Shown here one piece after another: positions 1-8,793 of a stretch of DNA of 64,000 bases. The position numbers and the translations under genes are program-made. Below the pieces are notes generated by a model, which was given only the letters and a program-made list of their open reading frames with translations, was not told the origin of the DNA and made no database searches. Positions within the stretch are counted from its first letter, which is position 1. Each line of letters opens with the position of its first letter. Source of the DNA: G963677325 sp963810555 (GTDB taxonomy: Bacteria; Bacteroidota; Bacteroidia; Bacteroidales; Prolixibacteraceae); NCBI GenBank assembly GCA_963810555.1, contig CAWENX010000009.1:186001-250000 (forward strand), given 5' to 3'.

Positions 1-49
1 GGCAAAGGATAATTTGAGAATATCCTTTGCCGTCACATTTATGGTACGG
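1..49. repeat. Palindromic repeat with TATCCTTTGCCGTCA core
   Basis: Two adjacent hairpins are visible. GGCAAAGGATA (1-11) pairs perfectly with TATCCTTTGCC (21-31). CCGTCACA (30-37) pairs imperfectly with TGGTACGG (42-49). The same core recurs as a tandem array at 1390-1535 and as a perfect hairpin at 49208-49227. Bases 50-164 hold no gene that I can see. Confidence 0.7.
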
Positions 50-164
50 AATAATAAATTAAAAATACTCCTCTGTTTCTCCAATTAAATAATTATCAAT
101 AAATTTGTTCATCTAACCTAATAAAGAAAGGACAATTTTTCATCATTAAAACAGGAGGATTATT

Positions 165-1367
165 ATGATCAGACTAATCAGGCTTCTTTATATCTTATTG
201 TTTGTCCCCGTTTCGCTTTTCGCACAGCATGATATCTATGGTGGATGGACTAAAATCAAAGGTAAAAAGACAGGTTTCTTCCATACAGAACAGATCAATA
301 ACAGGTGGTGGCTTGTAACCCCTGATGGAAATGTATTTTTTGCCAAAGGAGTGGAAAATATTGAATTAAGTGGCGACAGGAATAATCCTCCTGCCGATCC
401 CCTAAAAGAAGCGGCAAAAGTTGCAAAACAGATCAAGTCGTGGAATTTCAACTGTGGCGGATGCTGGCAGAGAACCAGGCTCCCGGATACCCCTTTTACC
501 ATCATTCTTGGTTTGGCTTCATCCACAACAAAAGATTTATGGTTAAAAGGCCTTATTCCTGATTATTTCAGTCCTGAGTTTCGTGAAGCCGTCGAACGCC
601 GTGCATCAGAAATGATCCCCAGGTTTGCAAATGATCCCCTGTTGATAGGCTACTTCACTGACAACGAAATCCGTTGGGTCCCTGACAGTCGTTCAAAGGA
701 AACTCTGCTTGAAGTTTTCCTGAAAAAGGCTCCCGATTCACCGGGATATCAAAGAGCAATCGCCCTTCTAAAAGAACGGGGTCATACCCCCGAAACCATG
801 ACACCCGACGATATGGATGCCTTCCTTGAGATTGCGGCAGCACAGTATGGGAAAATCATCAATACAGCCATCCGCCGTTACGACAAAAATCACCTGATCC
901 TTGGAAGCCGGTTCAATGCCCGTGCCCCCATTGAGTTAACCCGCGGACTGGCGCCTTACTATGATGTTTTCTCCTTCAACAATTATGACCACAGGGCTCC
1001 TTTATACAAATTAAAAGAGATAACTAAAATTTCAGGTAAACCGACAATGCTTACGGAATTCAGTTTTAAAGCCATGGACAGCGGGCTTTACAATTCCAAA
1101 GGCGCTGGCTATTCAGTTGCAACACAGCAGGACCGTGCCGATCTGTTTACCGATTATGTGGAAGACCTTGCCCGCCTGCCTTCCTGCGTTGGTTTTTTCT
1201 GGTTTCAGTACCGCGATGAACCGAAGGAAGGAAGAGCATTGGACGGCGAAAACAGCAATTACGGATTGGTTAAAAATGATGGCACTCCATGGAAGGTTCT
1301 TGTTGATCAAATGACAAAAGTGAATGCAGGAATCGAAGAGATAGCGGCAAAAGCAGGCAAACAATAG
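165..1367 (+). CDS. Agarase-like secreted glycoside hydrolase (clan GH-A)
   Basis: 400 residues, with a signal peptide ending near residue 20 (LFAQ). The section around residues 27-62 has the G-W-x-K-x-K-x-T-G-F-F and RWWLVTPDGN motifs typical of proteins annotated as beta-agarase/GH50-like. A probable acid/base Glu sits in IGYFTDNEIRW (about residue 168) and a probable nucleophile in TMLTEFSF (about residue 298), as in a TIM-barrel retaining glycosidase. It is a close paralogue of the gene at 2781-4001 and a more distant relative of the one at 49423-51601. An AGGAGG stretch stands shortly before the ATG, unusually strong for this phylum. The substrate is inferred; agarose-type galactan is one possibility, and family-level assignment needs a profile search. 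Confidence 0.7.
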   Translation: MIRLIRLLYILLFVPVSLFAQHDIYGGWTKIKGKKTGFFHTEQINNRWWLVTPDGNVFFAKGVENIELSGDRNNPPADPLKEAAKVAKQIKSWNFNCGGCWQRTRLPDTPFTIILGLASSTTKDLWLKGLIPDYFSPEFREAVERRASEMIPRFANDPLLIGYFTDNEIRWVPDSRSKETLLEVFLKKAPDSPGYQRAIALLKERGHTPETMTPDDMDAFLEIAAAQYGKIINTAIRRYDKNHLILGSRFNARAPIELTRGLAPYYDVFSFNNYDHRAPLYKLKEITKISGKPTMLTEFSFKAMDSGLYNSKGAGYSVATQQDRADLFTDYVEDLARLPSCVGFFWFQYRDEPKEGRALDGENSNYGLVKNDGTPWKVLVDQMTKVNAGIEEIAAKAGKQ

Positions 1368-1389
1368 TTTACATCTTCAGAAATTAGTT

Positions 1390-1535
1390 ATTTATCCTTT
1401 GCCGTCAGATTTATCCTTTACCGTCAGATTTATCCTTTACAGTCAGATTTATCCTTTACAGTCAGATTTATCCTTTACAGTCAGATTTATCCTTTACAGT
1501 CAGATTTATCCTTTGCCGTCAGATTTATCTGACGG
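1390..1535. repeat. 19-bp tandem repeat ending in a perfect hairpin
   Basis: Seven head-to-tail copies of a 19-bp unit (ATTTATCCTTTRCMGTCAG) run from 1390 to 1522. The outer units have GCCGTCAG, the second ACCGTCAG and the middle ones ACAGTCAG. The array ends in a perfect 8-bp stem: CCGTCAGA (1516-1523), loop TTTA, TCTGACGG (1528-1535). It follows the stop codon of the agarase-like gene by about 20 bp. Confidence 0.9.
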
Positions 1536-1657
1536 TTGAAAAGTTACAAGATTGAGAAAATTATATCAGATTGAATAATTATACATATATTTGTTTTTAC
1601 TAAACCATTGGATATTTCAAAAAAATAAAGAGAAGTAACCACTAACTTGACTCACAA

Positions 1658-2668
1658 ATGATTCTGTCTATACTTAAAAAGGTTTTAATAGCCGCGGGAT
1701 TAATCATTATTCTGTTGACCCCTTTGAAAGTTTATGGTCATATGGGGTATTATGGTGTTGGAATAATTATTTCAGGGATTATAATGTTATTAGCCGGGGT
1801 TTTGATTCCTGTGCGATCCAATGGAGCAACTTCAGACCAGGATCAAACAGATCAGGTTAAAAGTTATCCAAATATCCTTCAAAGTATAGGATTAACAGGA
1901 GCTCTTATTTTGATGATGCTGTCAGCCAGTCCACTTAAATTATGGCTTGATCCATTCATTGGAGAAGAAGCCTCAAGTCTCATTGGTTACCTTGTTTCAT
2001 TTGGATTGGCTTTACTGATTTTTTATGCTGTCAGAAAATATAAAATAAGTGAACGATCATTTAATTTCACAATTGAGAATAATCGAATAATTCCTTTAAT
2101 AAGCCTTGCTTCGGTTGCTTTACTTATTGGGATCGCTGGTCCAATATCCGGTTTGATACCAATGTCTGAAGCTTTTAAAAAGATATTATTACAATTGGCA
2201 GGTCAGACCGGTATTTTTGCATTCCTTCTTATGGTAATTGCAGCTCCGATATTGGAGGAGTTGATCTTTCGGGGGATAGTTCTGGAGGGACTGCTAAAAA
2301 GATATACTCCTTCCAAAGCAATTCTGGTTTCAAGTCTGCTGTTTGGAATAGTTCATCTTAACCCATGGCAATTTGTGAGTGCTGGAATAATGGGAATTTT
2401 CTCGGGTTGGGTTTATTACAAAACGCGAAGTATAACACCCTCAATCATTATTCATGCAGCTGGCAACTTTACCGGCTTTTTAATGAGGCAATTTATCGAT
2501 TTTGATTCAATGGTGAACAAGCCTTATTTGGAAAGTTATGGAGGACTAAGGAATTTAATACTATTGATTGTGGGTTCGGTAATTATTTTCTCTTTCAGTA
2601 TTTATTACCTGAAAATTGAATTTAATAAGCAGGAAAATAAGATTGAAAGCACTCAAGAGGTGATATAA
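1658..2668 (+). CDS. CPBP family intramembrane metalloprotease
   Basis: 336 residues, mostly hydrophobic, with about eight membrane segments. The C-terminal half carries the CPBP (CaaX protease/bacteriocin-processing, Abi) signature: EELIFRG at about residues 200-206, FGIVHLN with His near 233, and IIHAAGN with His near 266. These are the Glu/His residues expected to hold the metal within the membrane. Homologues act in membrane protein processing or bacteriocin self-immunity; the substrate here is unknown. The gene stands alone between two agarase-like paralogues, and nothing visible links it to them. Confidence 0.85.
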   Translation: MILSILKKVLIAAGLIIILLTPLKVYGHMGYYGVGIIISGIIMLLAGVLIPVRSNGATSDQDQTDQVKSYPNILQSIGLTGALILMMLSASPLKLWLDPFIGEEASSLIGYLVSFGLALLIFYAVRKYKISERSFNFTIENNRIIPLISLASVALLIGIAGPISGLIPMSEAFKKILLQLAGQTGIFAFLLMVIAAPILEELIFRGIVLEGLLKRYTPSKAILVSSLLFGIVHLNPWQFVSAGIMGIFSGWVYYKTRSITPSIIIHAAGNFTGFLMRQFIDFDSMVNKPYLESYGGLRNLILLIVGSVIIFSFSIYYLKIEFNKQENKIESTQEVI

Positions 2669-2780
2669 AGCATCTGTTTGGCAAAAAGCCGTCAATTAAA
2701 TAATTTTACTTAAATTTGGTTTACCAAACCGCTTAAAAAGAGAGTATAAATACATCATCAAATATCAAAGGAGGTATATC

Positions 2781-4001
2781 ATGATCAGACTAATCAGTTT
2801 TATTTTATTACTTACCCTTGCTTATTCATGCTCATCACCGGCAAAGTATGATACTTATGGCGGATGGACTAAGCTGAAGGGAAAGAAAACAGGCTTCTTC
2901 CATACCGAGCAGATCAACAACCGTTGGTGGCTCGTAACTCCTGAAGGAAACGCATTTTTTGCCAAAGGAGTTGAGTCCATTGATCTGGGTCCCGACAGAA
3001 ACAATCCTCCCGCAGACAGGGAAAAGGCGGAAGCTGCCCTTGCTGTGCAGCTTAAGGGGTGGAACTTTAATGCCGCCGGCAACCAGCGGATCAGATTACC
3101 CGGAATGGCTTATGCCGTTAATCTGGGCCTTGCATCATCAACCACACCGAATCTTTGGCTGCTTGGACTTACTCCGGATTATTTCAGTCCCGAATTTGCC
3201 GAGGGGGTTGATAAGAGGGCCAAAGAACTCTGTACCACAATGGCAAACGATCCATGGTTGATAGGTTATTTTACCGATAATGAAATCAGATGGGTAGATG
3301 ACATCCGTTCTAAAGAGAGTGTCCTCGAAGCCTTCCTGAAAAAGGATACTATCTCTCCCGGCTATAAAAGAGCCATGGAATTTATCAAAGAGCGGGGACA
3401 TACTCCTGAGACTATCACTTTCGACGATATGGCTGACTTCCTTGAAGTGGCAGCCGGTCAATACGGGAAGATAGCCTGGGAAGCCATCCGCAAATACGAC
3501 AAAAATCATCTCATTTTGGGAAGCCGTTTCAACAGCCGGGCACCTTTACAGCTCACCAAAGCCCTGACACCATATTACGATGTTTTCTCCTTCAACAATT
3601 ATGATCACAGGGCACCTACTTACAAGTTGGGTGAAATCAGCCGTATTTCGGGAAAACCGACCATGATCACCGAGTTCAGTTTCAAGGCGATGGATAGCGG
3701 GCTTTACAATACAATAGGTGCGGGCGATGCCGTAGCCACCCAGCAGGACCGGGCCGATCTTTTTACAAACTATGTTGAGGACCTTGCCAAATTGCCTACC
3801 TGTGTAGGATATTACTGGTTCAGGTATCGCGATCAGCCGAAGCAGGGAGCAGGAAGCCGAAGTCCCGGAGGATGGGGAGGCGAAAACAGCAATTACGGAC
3901 TTGTAAAAATCGACGGCACTCCATGGACTCTTCTTGTCAACAGGATGAAGGAAGTGAATGCAGGCATCGAAGAAATTGCAGTAAAAGCAAAGCAGGAGTA
4001 A
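2781..4001 (+). CDS. Agarase-like glycoside hydrolase, lipoprotein paralogue
   Basis: 406 residues, strongly similar along its whole length to the protein at 165-1367. The N-terminus is a lipoprotein signal (LAYSC, Cys at residue 17), so this copy is probably membrane-anchored whereas the first is merely secreted. The motifs GGWTKLKGKKTGFFHTEQ, IGYFTDNEIRW and TMITEFSF are all kept, so both catalytic Glu residues are present. A GGAGG Shine-Dalgarno sequence lies just upstream of the ATG, as in the paralogue. A glycine/serine-rich insert near residue 365 is absent from the first copy. The long reverse-strand open frame over 3546-4055 is a shadow. Confidence 0.7.
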   Translation: MIRLISFILLLTLAYSCSSPAKYDTYGGWTKLKGKKTGFFHTEQINNRWWLVTPEGNAFFAKGVESIDLGPDRNNPPADREKAEAALAVQLKGWNFNAAGNQRIRLPGMAYAVNLGLASSTTPNLWLLGLTPDYFSPEFAEGVDKRAKELCTTMANDPWLIGYFTDNEIRWVDDIRSKESVLEAFLKKDTISPGYKRAMEFIKERGHTPETITFDDMADFLEVAAGQYGKIAWEAIRKYDKNHLILGSRFNSRAPLQLTKALTPYYDVFSFNNYDHRAPTYKLGEISRISGKPTMITEFSFKAMDSGLYNTIGAGDAVATQQDRADLFTNYVEDLAKLPTCVGYYWFRYRDQPKQGAGSRSPGGWGGENSNYGLVKIDGTPWTLLVNRMKEVNAGIEEIAVKAKQE

Positions 4002-4449
4002 CTTAATTGTTTCAGAGTTTCCAATAAAAATGATCATCAAAAAGCCCTGAATCATTTACATTTTTCATCCCGTGCTTTTTTGGGCTAAATTATGAAAATA
4101 TCCAACAAAAATAACCACATGTTATTAACAATCAAACCGATATATCATTAATAGATTTTATCAGATGCCCATAAAATAATATAATATTCAAAATCGCAGG
4201 TTAAAAAGTGAAAATATCAGATCCGGGACGGTAAAAATACCCTTAAATCAGTAGTCCAGGAATATTGATATTATGATCTGAAAAGCTTAAAAGGGCAACA
4301 GGGAGTTAACAGGACGGTAGGAATTTGAAGATATTATTAAATTCAACATGATGGTGGGCCGATGGGCCGATGGGAAAAAGCAACAAAGGCAGGCAACAGG
4401 CTTTAGGTTAAAGTCAGCAAACTATAAGCATCAGGCTCGTTAACTCATA

Positions 4450-4486
4450 AACCTGACAGGTTTTCTTAACCTGTCAGGTTTTTTTT
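4450..4486 (+). terminator. Intrinsic terminator
   Basis: AACCTGACAGGTT (4450-4462), a 5-nt loop, then AACCTGTCAGGTT (4468-4480), running into eight Ts. This is a perfect 13-bp stem followed by a T run. It separates the agarase-like gene from the phosphate regulon. The rest of 4002-4449 holds no gene that I can support. Confidence 0.75.
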
Positions 4487-4513
4487 GATCTTAATTCTTA
4501 ATTTAAATATTAT

Positions 4514-4555
4514 TGTAACTCTTGAAATGTAACACAATTGTAACAACTTTGTAAT
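4514..4555 (+). promoter_or_regulatory. PHO-box-like direct repeats upstream of the porin
   Basis: TGTAAC at 4528, TGTAAC at 4539 and TGTAAT at 4550 are spaced exactly 11 bp apart, with another TGTAAC at 4514. Eleven-base direct repeats of TGTMAY-type hexamers are the known architecture of PhoB-binding PHO boxes. The site lies 60-100 bp ahead of the porin start, and a PhoB-like regulator is encoded in the same cluster. Confidence 0.7.
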
Positions 4556-4615
4556 TAATTGATAACAACTCTAACCCTATTTTGCAATGTATTAGAAACC
4601 AAAAAAGCAATAAAC

Positions 4616-5605
4616 ATGAAAAAAACAATGCTTATCTTATTAACCCTCTTCAGTCTTGCTGTTTTCAATGCAAAGGCGCAGAATGAGGAAAAATTCAAAC
4701 CATCGGGAAAACCCGAAGCACTCATCTTTGCCGATTTTGCAAATGTTTCGACAGGAGGCAGCAGTCATAACAAATTTGAGCTTACCCGCGCCTACCTGGG
4801 ATACAGTTACAATTTTTCTCCGATGTGGTCGGGGCGGATTGTTCTCGATGCAGGAAATCCGGGAGTTGGAAGTTTTCAATACACCGTTTATGTAAAGAAT
4901 GCTTACCTGCAATACCTGAATAAAGACCTCACCGTGAAATTCGGTATGGTAGGTACCACCTCATTTGCCGTACAAGAGAAATTCTGGGGTTACCGTTATA
5001 TTTTAAAATCTTTCCAGGACCAGTATGGCATGAACCCGAGCGCTGACCTTGGTGCAAGCGTGGATTACAAATTCAGCGATTTTATCAGCGCTGATGCTAT
5101 ACTTGAGAACGGCGAAGGTTATAAGATCAACGATGTGGATTCTGTTTTGAAAGTGGGGGTGGGATTAACCGTTCACCCGGTAAAGCAGGTCACACTCCGC
5201 GGATATTATGACAACATGACCAAAAGAAGCACTGCACAGCAGACTGTGGCAGTTATGGCAGGTTATGCCAATTCAAAATTCAGTCTTGCCATGGAATATA
5301 ACGACCAGATAGACTACAAATTCGTGAGTGGCCGGAATTGGTCGGGCGTATCGGCGTACGGAACATACCGCTTCAGTCCGAAATTCGATCTTTTCGCACG
5401 TTACGACAACCTGACTTCAGTGAAAGTGGGAAATGCTGCAACTGCATGGGACTATTCAAAAGACGGGCAATTGTTTTTGGCCGGACTGGAATTTATTCCT
5501 GTGAAGGGAATCCGTATCGCCCCGAATTACCAGCTCTGGAATCCAAGGGATAATGCCATATCAAATTCTTCAACCGTGATTCTCAATGTTGAGATAAAAC
5601 TCTGA
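4616..5605 (+). CDS. Outer-membrane porin of the phosphate regulon
   Basis: 329 residues from the ATG at 4616. An in-frame upstream start at 4559 would put 19 polar residues ahead of a clear signal peptide, so I reject it. The signal peptide ends FNAKAQ; the rest shows alternating hydrophobic/polar strands and ends in a beta-barrel-like C-terminus (STVILNVEIKL). It resembles short Bacteroidota porins placed with pst operons, the equivalent of phosphate-selective OprO/OprP. Its position directly behind PHO-box-like repeats and ahead of pstS supports a role in phosphate passage across the outer membrane. The family call rests on context more than on motifs. Confidence 0.65.
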   Translation: MKKTMLILLTLFSLAVFNAKAQNEEKFKPSGKPEALIFADFANVSTGGSSHNKFELTRAYLGYSYNFSPMWSGRIVLDAGNPGVGSFQYTVYVKNAYLQYLNKDLTVKFGMVGTTSFAVQEKFWGYRYILKSFQDQYGMNPSADLGASVDYKFSDFISADAILENGEGYKINDVDSVLKVGVGLTVHPVKQVTLRGYYDNMTKRSTAQQTVAVMAGYANSKFSLAMEYNDQIDYKFVSGRNWSGVSAYGTYRFSPKFDLFARYDNLTSVKVGNAATAWDYSKDGQLFLAGLEFIPVKGIRIAPNYQLWNPRDNAISNSSTVILNVEIKL

Positions 5606-5623
5606 ATTAATTACGAATTAAAA

Positions 5624-5764
5624 AAGAATATGAGAAGCTGGGAATATGAGATAATGAGAAATCCAATACTCTCATTCCCACACTCTCACCTTCACACTGC
5701 CTCATCTTCTCTCGTAATTCCTAATTCGTAATTCGTAATTCTTCATCGTTCGTAATTCGTAATT
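5624..5764. repeat. Purine/pyrimidine inverted repeat plus AATTCGTAATT repeats
   Basis: A purine-rich arm (about 5626-5660, GAGAATATGAG-like words) is followed by a pyrimidine-rich arm (about 5667-5713, CTCTCA and CTCAC words), forming a long imperfect hairpin. It is framed by several copies of TAATTCGTAATTC. Similar structures are at 17095-17196 and 18729-18843. Confidence 0.6.
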
Positions 5765-5768
5765 AAAT

Positions 5769-5796
5769 CGTAACATTTTTGAAACAATATTGTAAC
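5769..5796 (+). promoter_or_regulatory. PHO-box-like direct repeats upstream of pstS
   Basis: CGTAAC (5769), TGAAAC (5780) and TGTAAC (5791) lie at exact 11-bp spacing, 40-67 bp ahead of the pstS ATG. This matches the arrangement upstream of the porin and fits binding by the PhoB-like regulator encoded at 10553. Confidence 0.7.
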
Positions 5797-5835
5797 AAGT
5801 TCTGCTTTAATTTGTTTAATCCTTTATAAATCAAT

Positions 5836-6906
5836 ATGAAAATGCAAAGATATCTCTTAATAATCCTGACACTGACACTCTTTATGTCATGCCAGACCAA
5901 CCAGAAAAAACCTGAACTAAAAAAAGCAAAAAGTATCAGTCTTAGCGGCGCAGGAGCAACCTTTCCCCTGCCCTTCTACAATCAGCTCATCTCTGATTAT
6001 ACCACAAAAACCGGAGTAGTGGTTACTTACGGTGGAATTGGTTCGGGGGGCGGAATTAAAAGTTTAAAGGATAAGGTTGTCGATTTTGGAGCATCAGATG
6101 CTTATCTTTCTGATAAGGAAGAAGCTGAAATGCCGGCGCCAGTCGTGCATATGCCGACATGCCTTGGAGCTGTAGTTATTGCTTACAACGTTCCGGGAGT
6201 AACTTCACTAAAACTCGACAATACAACACTGGTAAAAATCTTTATGGGAGAAATTACCAAATGGAATGATAAACAGATAGTTTCCCAAAATCCCGGCCAG
6301 AACTTTCCCGATATGGACATATCAGTCATTCACCGTTCAGACGGCAGCGGAACAACAAATATGTTCAGCGACTACATGACCAAAGTCAGTGACAAATGGG
6401 CCAGGGAAGTTGGCACCGGCAAAGCGCTGAATTGGCCTGTAGGTATGGGCGCCAAAGGAAATCCGGGCGTTGCAGGGACTATTAAAGAAACGGTAGGTGC
6501 GATTGGCTATATCGGATCAGAATATGCCTTTGCGCAGAAGATTCCTTTTGTCCGGCTGAAAAACAAAGCAGGAAATTACATTGAACCAAGTGTCGAATCG
6601 GTGAGCGCTGCAGCTCAGGGTGACATTCCGGCCAGCACAAAAGTCATGTTAACCGACTCATCTGATCCCAATGCTTATCCGATATGCGGTTTTACCTGGC
6701 TTCTTGTTTACAGGGAACAGAATTATAATGGCAGGAGTTTGCAACAGGCTGAGGCAACGCTGAATTTCCTTAAATGGATTCTGAGTCCTGATGCTCAAAG
6801 TGTAGCCCCCAAGGTAGATTATGCACCCCTGCCGGAGAAGGCTGTTGAATTGGCCCTGGCAAATCTGAAGACAGTTACTTACAATGGAAAACCAATATTA
6901 AAATAG
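5836..6906 (+). CDS. pstS: Phosphate ABC transporter substrate-binding protein PstS
   Basis: 356 residues with a lipoprotein signal (FMSC, Cys at residue 19). The start of the mature domain reads LSGAGATFPLPFY, followed by GIGSGGGIKSL and the phosphate-binding loop HRSDGSGTTNMF, all diagnostic of PstS. The protein delivers periplasmic phosphate to PstCA. It is the first gene of a pstSCAB-phoU run and has its own PHO-box-like repeats. Length and motifs are complete. Confidence 0.95.
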   Translation: MKMQRYLLIILTLTLFMSCQTNQKKPELKKAKSISLSGAGATFPLPFYNQLISDYTTKTGVVVTYGGIGSGGGIKSLKDKVVDFGASDAYLSDKEEAEMPAPVVHMPTCLGAVVIAYNVPGVTSLKLDNTTLVKIFMGEITKWNDKQIVSQNPGQNFPDMDISVIHRSDGSGTTNMFSDYMTKVSDKWAREVGTGKALNWPVGMGAKGNPGVAGTIKETVGAIGYIGSEYAFAQKIPFVRLKNKAGNYIEPSVESVSAAAQGDIPASTKVMLTDSSDPNAYPICGFTWLLVYREQNYNGRSLQQAEATLNFLKWILSPDAQSVAPKVDYAPLPEKAVELALANLKTVTYNGKPILK

Positions 6907-6942
6907 TCATTCAATGGTTTAATGATGCGCGATGCGCAATCC

Positions 6943-6958
6943 CGAAACTTCGGGACTG
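6943..6958. repeat. Small hairpin between pstS and pstC
   Basis: A CCCGAAACTTCGGG stem lies within a short run of GAATGAC/GCGAAGC words. A related CCCGAAGTTTCGGG hairpin occurs after mtaB near 18678. It has no T-run, so it is more likely a dispersed repeat or an mRNA-processing structure than a terminator. Confidence 0.5.
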
Positions 6959-6991
6959 AATGACATCGAAGCTGAATGACGCGAAGCTAAC

Positions 6992-7846
6992 ATGAAAAGT
7001 GAAAAGATCACAAAACTCATATTAGGCAGTTCATCGGTAATTATAATACTGATAATTTGTGGAATGGCATTCTCCATGTTAAAGGATGCCATTCCGGCAT
7101 TTAAAACTTTCGGATTTTTTCGTTTTATTTTTTCTTCGCAATGGAATCCCACTGAAGGAAGGGAACAATATGGCGCTCTGCCTTTTATTACCGGGACGAT
7201 TATTACGTCCCTTCTTGCTTTGATTATGTGCATTCCTCTTGCCTTTTCCACTTCACTGTTTATTGCCGAATACTTCAGGAAAACAAAAATTTCTGCAGTT
7301 TTGAGCACAATGGTCGACCTTCTTGCAGGAATTCCCTCGATAGTTTTCGGATTCTGGGGATTTTATACCCTGCGTCCGATGATCATTCAACTGGGCTGGT
7401 CTGCAAGCGGATACGGAATCTTCACTTCGGCTTTGATCCTGGCGATTATGATCATACCGTATGCCACCTCGATCAGTAATGAAATCATCGCTATGGTTCC
7501 CAATGAATTGAAAGAAGCTGCCTATTCACTGGGAGCAACACGTCTCGAGGTGATTTTAAATGTCATTATCCCAAACGCCCGCTCAGGTCTTGTGGCAGCT
7601 TATATCCTCGCTCTCGGAAGAGCGCTTGGCGAAACAATGGCTGTCACTATGCTTATAGGAAATGCCAACATAATTCCCAAAGGATTATTTAGTTTAGGAA
7701 ATACGATGGCAAGCGTAATAGCGAACCAGTTTGGCGAGGCGGAAGGTTTAAAATTCAGTTCTCTGATTGCCATCGGATTATTGCTGTTTGCTGTCACCGC
7801 TATTGTAAACGGTATTGGAAAACTGATTATCCGGAAATTATCATAA
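6992..7846 (+). CDS. pstC: Phosphate ABC transporter permease PstC
   Basis: 284 residues with six predicted membrane segments. It has the binding-protein-dependent permease EAA loop (ELKEAAYSLGATRLEVI) and the typical PstC sequences LLAGIPSIVFGFWGF and GRALGETMAVTMLIGN. It pairs with PstA to form the channel of the high-affinity phosphate importer in the inner membrane. It is separated from pstS by a small repeat and followed 12 bp later by pstA. Confidence 0.95.
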   Translation: MKSEKITKLILGSSSVIIILIICGMAFSMLKDAIPAFKTFGFFRFIFSSQWNPTEGREQYGALPFITGTIITSLLALIMCIPLAFSTSLFIAEYFRKTKISAVLSTMVDLLAGIPSIVFGFWGFYTLRPMIIQLGWSASGYGIFTSALILAIMIIPYATSISNEIIAMVPNELKEAAYSLGATRLEVILNVIIPNARSGLVAAYILALGRALGETMAVTMLIGNANIIPKGLFSLGNTMASVIANQFGEAEGLKFSSLIAIGLLLFAVTAIVNGIGKLIIRKLS

Positions 7847-7858
7847 AGAAAGGATGAA

Positions 7859-8776
7859 ATGGCAAATAATGACAAAACTCTGATAAATTCGTCTATCCTT
7901 TACCGTTGGCTTCAGCCAACGGGTTGGAGGGATGTTAAAAATAAAATGTTCTACGGAATAGTCATTTTATTATCCTTCATCACCATCTCACCTGTTGTAC
8001 TGATCATTTACAAGCTTGTTATCAAAGGAATACGACAGATCAACCTGGATTTTTTTATCAAAGTTGCTCCTGACACTTTGCAGGCCATGACGGCAGTGGC
8101 CAATCACGAAATCATCCCCGGGGGCATTGCAAACGGAATCACAGGTTCTCTTCTTATTGTGGCCGTGGCCTCTTTTATAGCTATACCAATCGGGATAATG
8201 GTTGGATTATTCCTTTATGAGTATCAGGGAAACAAATATGCTGATCTCGTCAGGAATCTGACCGATATTTTACAGGGCATTCCCTCTATTGTGCTGGGGA
8301 TAATCGCTTATCTCTGGGTGGTAAAGGGGATCACAAACGGGTATTCAGCACTGGCGGGAAGTGTTGCTCTGGCCATCATGATGCTCCCTCTTATCATCCG
8401 TTCGACAGAAGAAACCATGAAAATGATCCCGGTGAATATAAAAGAAGCAGGAGCAGCATTAGGAGTGCCTTACTACAGAATCATTCTTAAAGTGATGATC
8501 CCGACAGGATTCAGCGGACTGATGACGGGAATCCTGCTTTCCATATCGAGAATACTTGGAGAAACGGCACCCCTGATGATTACGACACTTGGAAACCGTA
8601 TGATAAACTTTAACATCACCAGGCCGACAAGCGCTGTGCCTTTACAGATATGGGAATTTTACAATAATCCCAATATGGTGGATATGGTTTGGAGCGCTTC
8701 CCTTTTTTTAATGGGATTTGTACTGGTCTTGAACATTACTGCCAAACGGATTTCGGCAAAATTTAATCAGGCTTAA
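7859..8776 (+). CDS. pstA: Phosphate ABC transporter permease PstA
   Basis: 305 residues with six membrane segments. Diagnostic stretches are DILQGIPSIVLGIIAY, the EAA loop NIKEAGAALGVPYYRII, and ISRILGETAPLMITTLGN. It is the partner of PstC in the inner-membrane phosphate channel. The gene is 12 bp after pstC and 17 bp before pstB, so the three are surely co-transcribed. Confidence 0.95.
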   Translation: MANNDKTLINSSILYRWLQPTGWRDVKNKMFYGIVILLSFITISPVVLIIYKLVIKGIRQINLDFFIKVAPDTLQAMTAVANHEIIPGGIANGITGSLLIVAVASFIAIPIGIMVGLFLYEYQGNKYADLVRNLTDILQGIPSIVLGIIAYLWVVKGITNGYSALAGSVALAIMMLPLIIRSTEETMKMIPVNIKEAGAALGVPYYRIILKVMIPTGFSGLMTGILLSISRILGETAPLMITTLGNRMINFNITRPTSAVPLQIWEFYNNPNMVDMVWSASLFLMGFVLVLNITAKRISAKFNQA

Positions 8777-8793
8777 TTGATAAATTATTATTA

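Noticed and set aside
1390..1535. Possible CRISPR array
   Set aside because: The 19-bp units are contiguous with no unique spacers, and no cas gene is present.
3546..4055. 169-residue reverse-strand ORF
   Set aside because: It lies opposite the conserved agarase-like gene, shows no protein-like motif and is a reading-frame shadow.
4559..4615. Longer N-terminus for the porin
   Set aside because: It would place polar residues ahead of a clear signal peptide and would overlap the likely promoter region behind the PHO-box-like repeats.
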